Source: Phocoenobacter atlanticus
GTDB taxonomy: Bacteria > Pseudomonadota > Gammaproteobacteria > Enterobacterales > Pasteurellaceae
Strand: one strand, 5' to 3'
Length of the DNA: 64,000 bases
NCBI RefSeq assembly: GCF_030764225.1
Contig: NZ_JASAXH010000008.1
In this document: piece by piece, positions 63,890 through 64,000 of the stretch
Layout of the letters: every line of letters begins with the position of its first letter
How positions within the stretch are numbered: the stretch's first letter is position 1
Translations under genes and position numbers: made by a program
The notes under the pieces: generated by a model
The model's database searches: none
The model's input: the letters and a program-made list of their open reading frames with translations, nothing else
Told to the model about the DNA's origin: nothing

Positions 63890-63917
63890 TTGCGTCACCT
63901 TTAAAAATCTCTATAAT
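63890..63917 (+). promoter_or_regulatory. rRNA operon promoter
   Basis: TTGCGT (63890-63895), 16 bases, TATAAT (63912-63917), followed by a GC-rich ACGCC-type discriminator and preceded by an A/T-rich tract like an UP element. It drives the rRNA transcript that leaves the window. Confidence 0.85.
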
Positions 63918-63926
63918 ACGCCACAC

Positions 63927-64000
63927 ACAACGACGCACTGTTGTGAAACGAAGTTTTAACTGGTGCGTCGTTGTTTTTTGCTCTTTAACAATTTATCAGA
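63927..64000 (+). promoter_or_regulatory. rRNA operon leader with boxA
   Basis: ACAACGACGCAC (63927-63938) pairs perfectly with GTGCGTCGTTGT (63963-63974), the leader stem, and is followed by TGCTCTTTAACAAT (boxA, from 63979), which recruits NusB-S10 antitermination factors. The 16S rRNA gene should begin beyond the window edge. Confidence 0.85.

Noticed and set aside
1..64000. tRNA, CRISPR, integrase or insertion sequence genes
   Set aside because: I scanned for tRNA T-loop-like motifs, transposase or integrase motifs and spacer arrays and saw none I could support; weak or degraded copies cannot be excluded without a computed search.

Overview
The window is an AT-rich chromosomal segment from a member of the Pasteurellaceae. 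The evidence is gene content and order shared with Haemophilus/Actinobacillus (slyX-fkpA-yheO-tusDCB, comNOPQ-recC, rpmH-rnpA-yidD-yidC, mnmG-rsmG, murI in front of an rRNA operon), CRP-S competence sites, and many DNA-uptake-like sequences built on AAGCGGT followed by TTTGCAAA. That core is the Actinobacillus pleuropneumoniae type, not the AAGTGCGGT of H. influenzae. The species cannot be named from the sequence alone.

Layout. 1-10766 (minus strand) is most of an aryl-polyene (APE) pigment/lipid cluster: chain-length-factor-like ketosynthase, two acyltransferases, two ACPs, dehydratase, aryl-CoA/ACP ligase, glycosyltransferase, thioesterase, LolA-like and MMPL-type transport proteins, a halogenase-like flavoprotein and the start of a lipoprotein. 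The remaining ketosynthase/reductase genes presumably lie to the left of the window. 10884-16964 holds mioC, slyX, fkpA, yheO, tusDCB, hldD, def and the competence gene dprA. 17132-19308 is a small accessory patch with a frameshifted ribbon-helix-helix antitoxin and two RhuM-family genes, one decayed. 19839-31469 holds corA, the competence pseudopilin operon comNOPQ with recC, a thioesterase, mrcB and a large exported WG-repeat protein. 31715-34296 is a probable CRP-regulated alanine dehydrogenase/transporter pair.

34390-37680 is the most unusual part. Reading leftwards there is a three-gene operon: a free-standing class II aminoacyl-tRNA-synthetase-like catalytic domain, a short OMP-decarboxylase and a small phosphoribosyltransferase. 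It is preceded by a leader ORF whose stop codon lies in an intrinsic terminator just after a six-U tract, an arrangement closely resembling the UTP-sensing attenuator of enterobacterial pyrBI. pyrD is divergent from it.

37732-44201 carries yidC, yidD, rnpA, rpmH, roxA, rsmG and mnmG. 44221-44580 looks like the chromosomal replication origin: nine GATC sites, three consensus DnaA boxes and a tandem AT-rich GATC-starting repeat. 44881-50193 holds a small exported protein, dxs, suhB and an LTA-synthase-like sulfatase. 50253-55556 holds a repeat-rich lipoprotein, pepE with a DcuC-type transporter, and a Ni/Co-type transporter with a DUF1007 protein. 55686-62866 is the branched-chain amino acid set ilvC, ilvA, leader/attenuator, ilvG, ilvM, ilvD, all on the minus strand. 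murI and the promoter/leader of an rRNA operon (with boxA) close the window.

Many intergenic terminators are made of two oppositely oriented uptake-like sequences, as is common in this family. Assignments come from reading motifs and gene order; no database search was possible.
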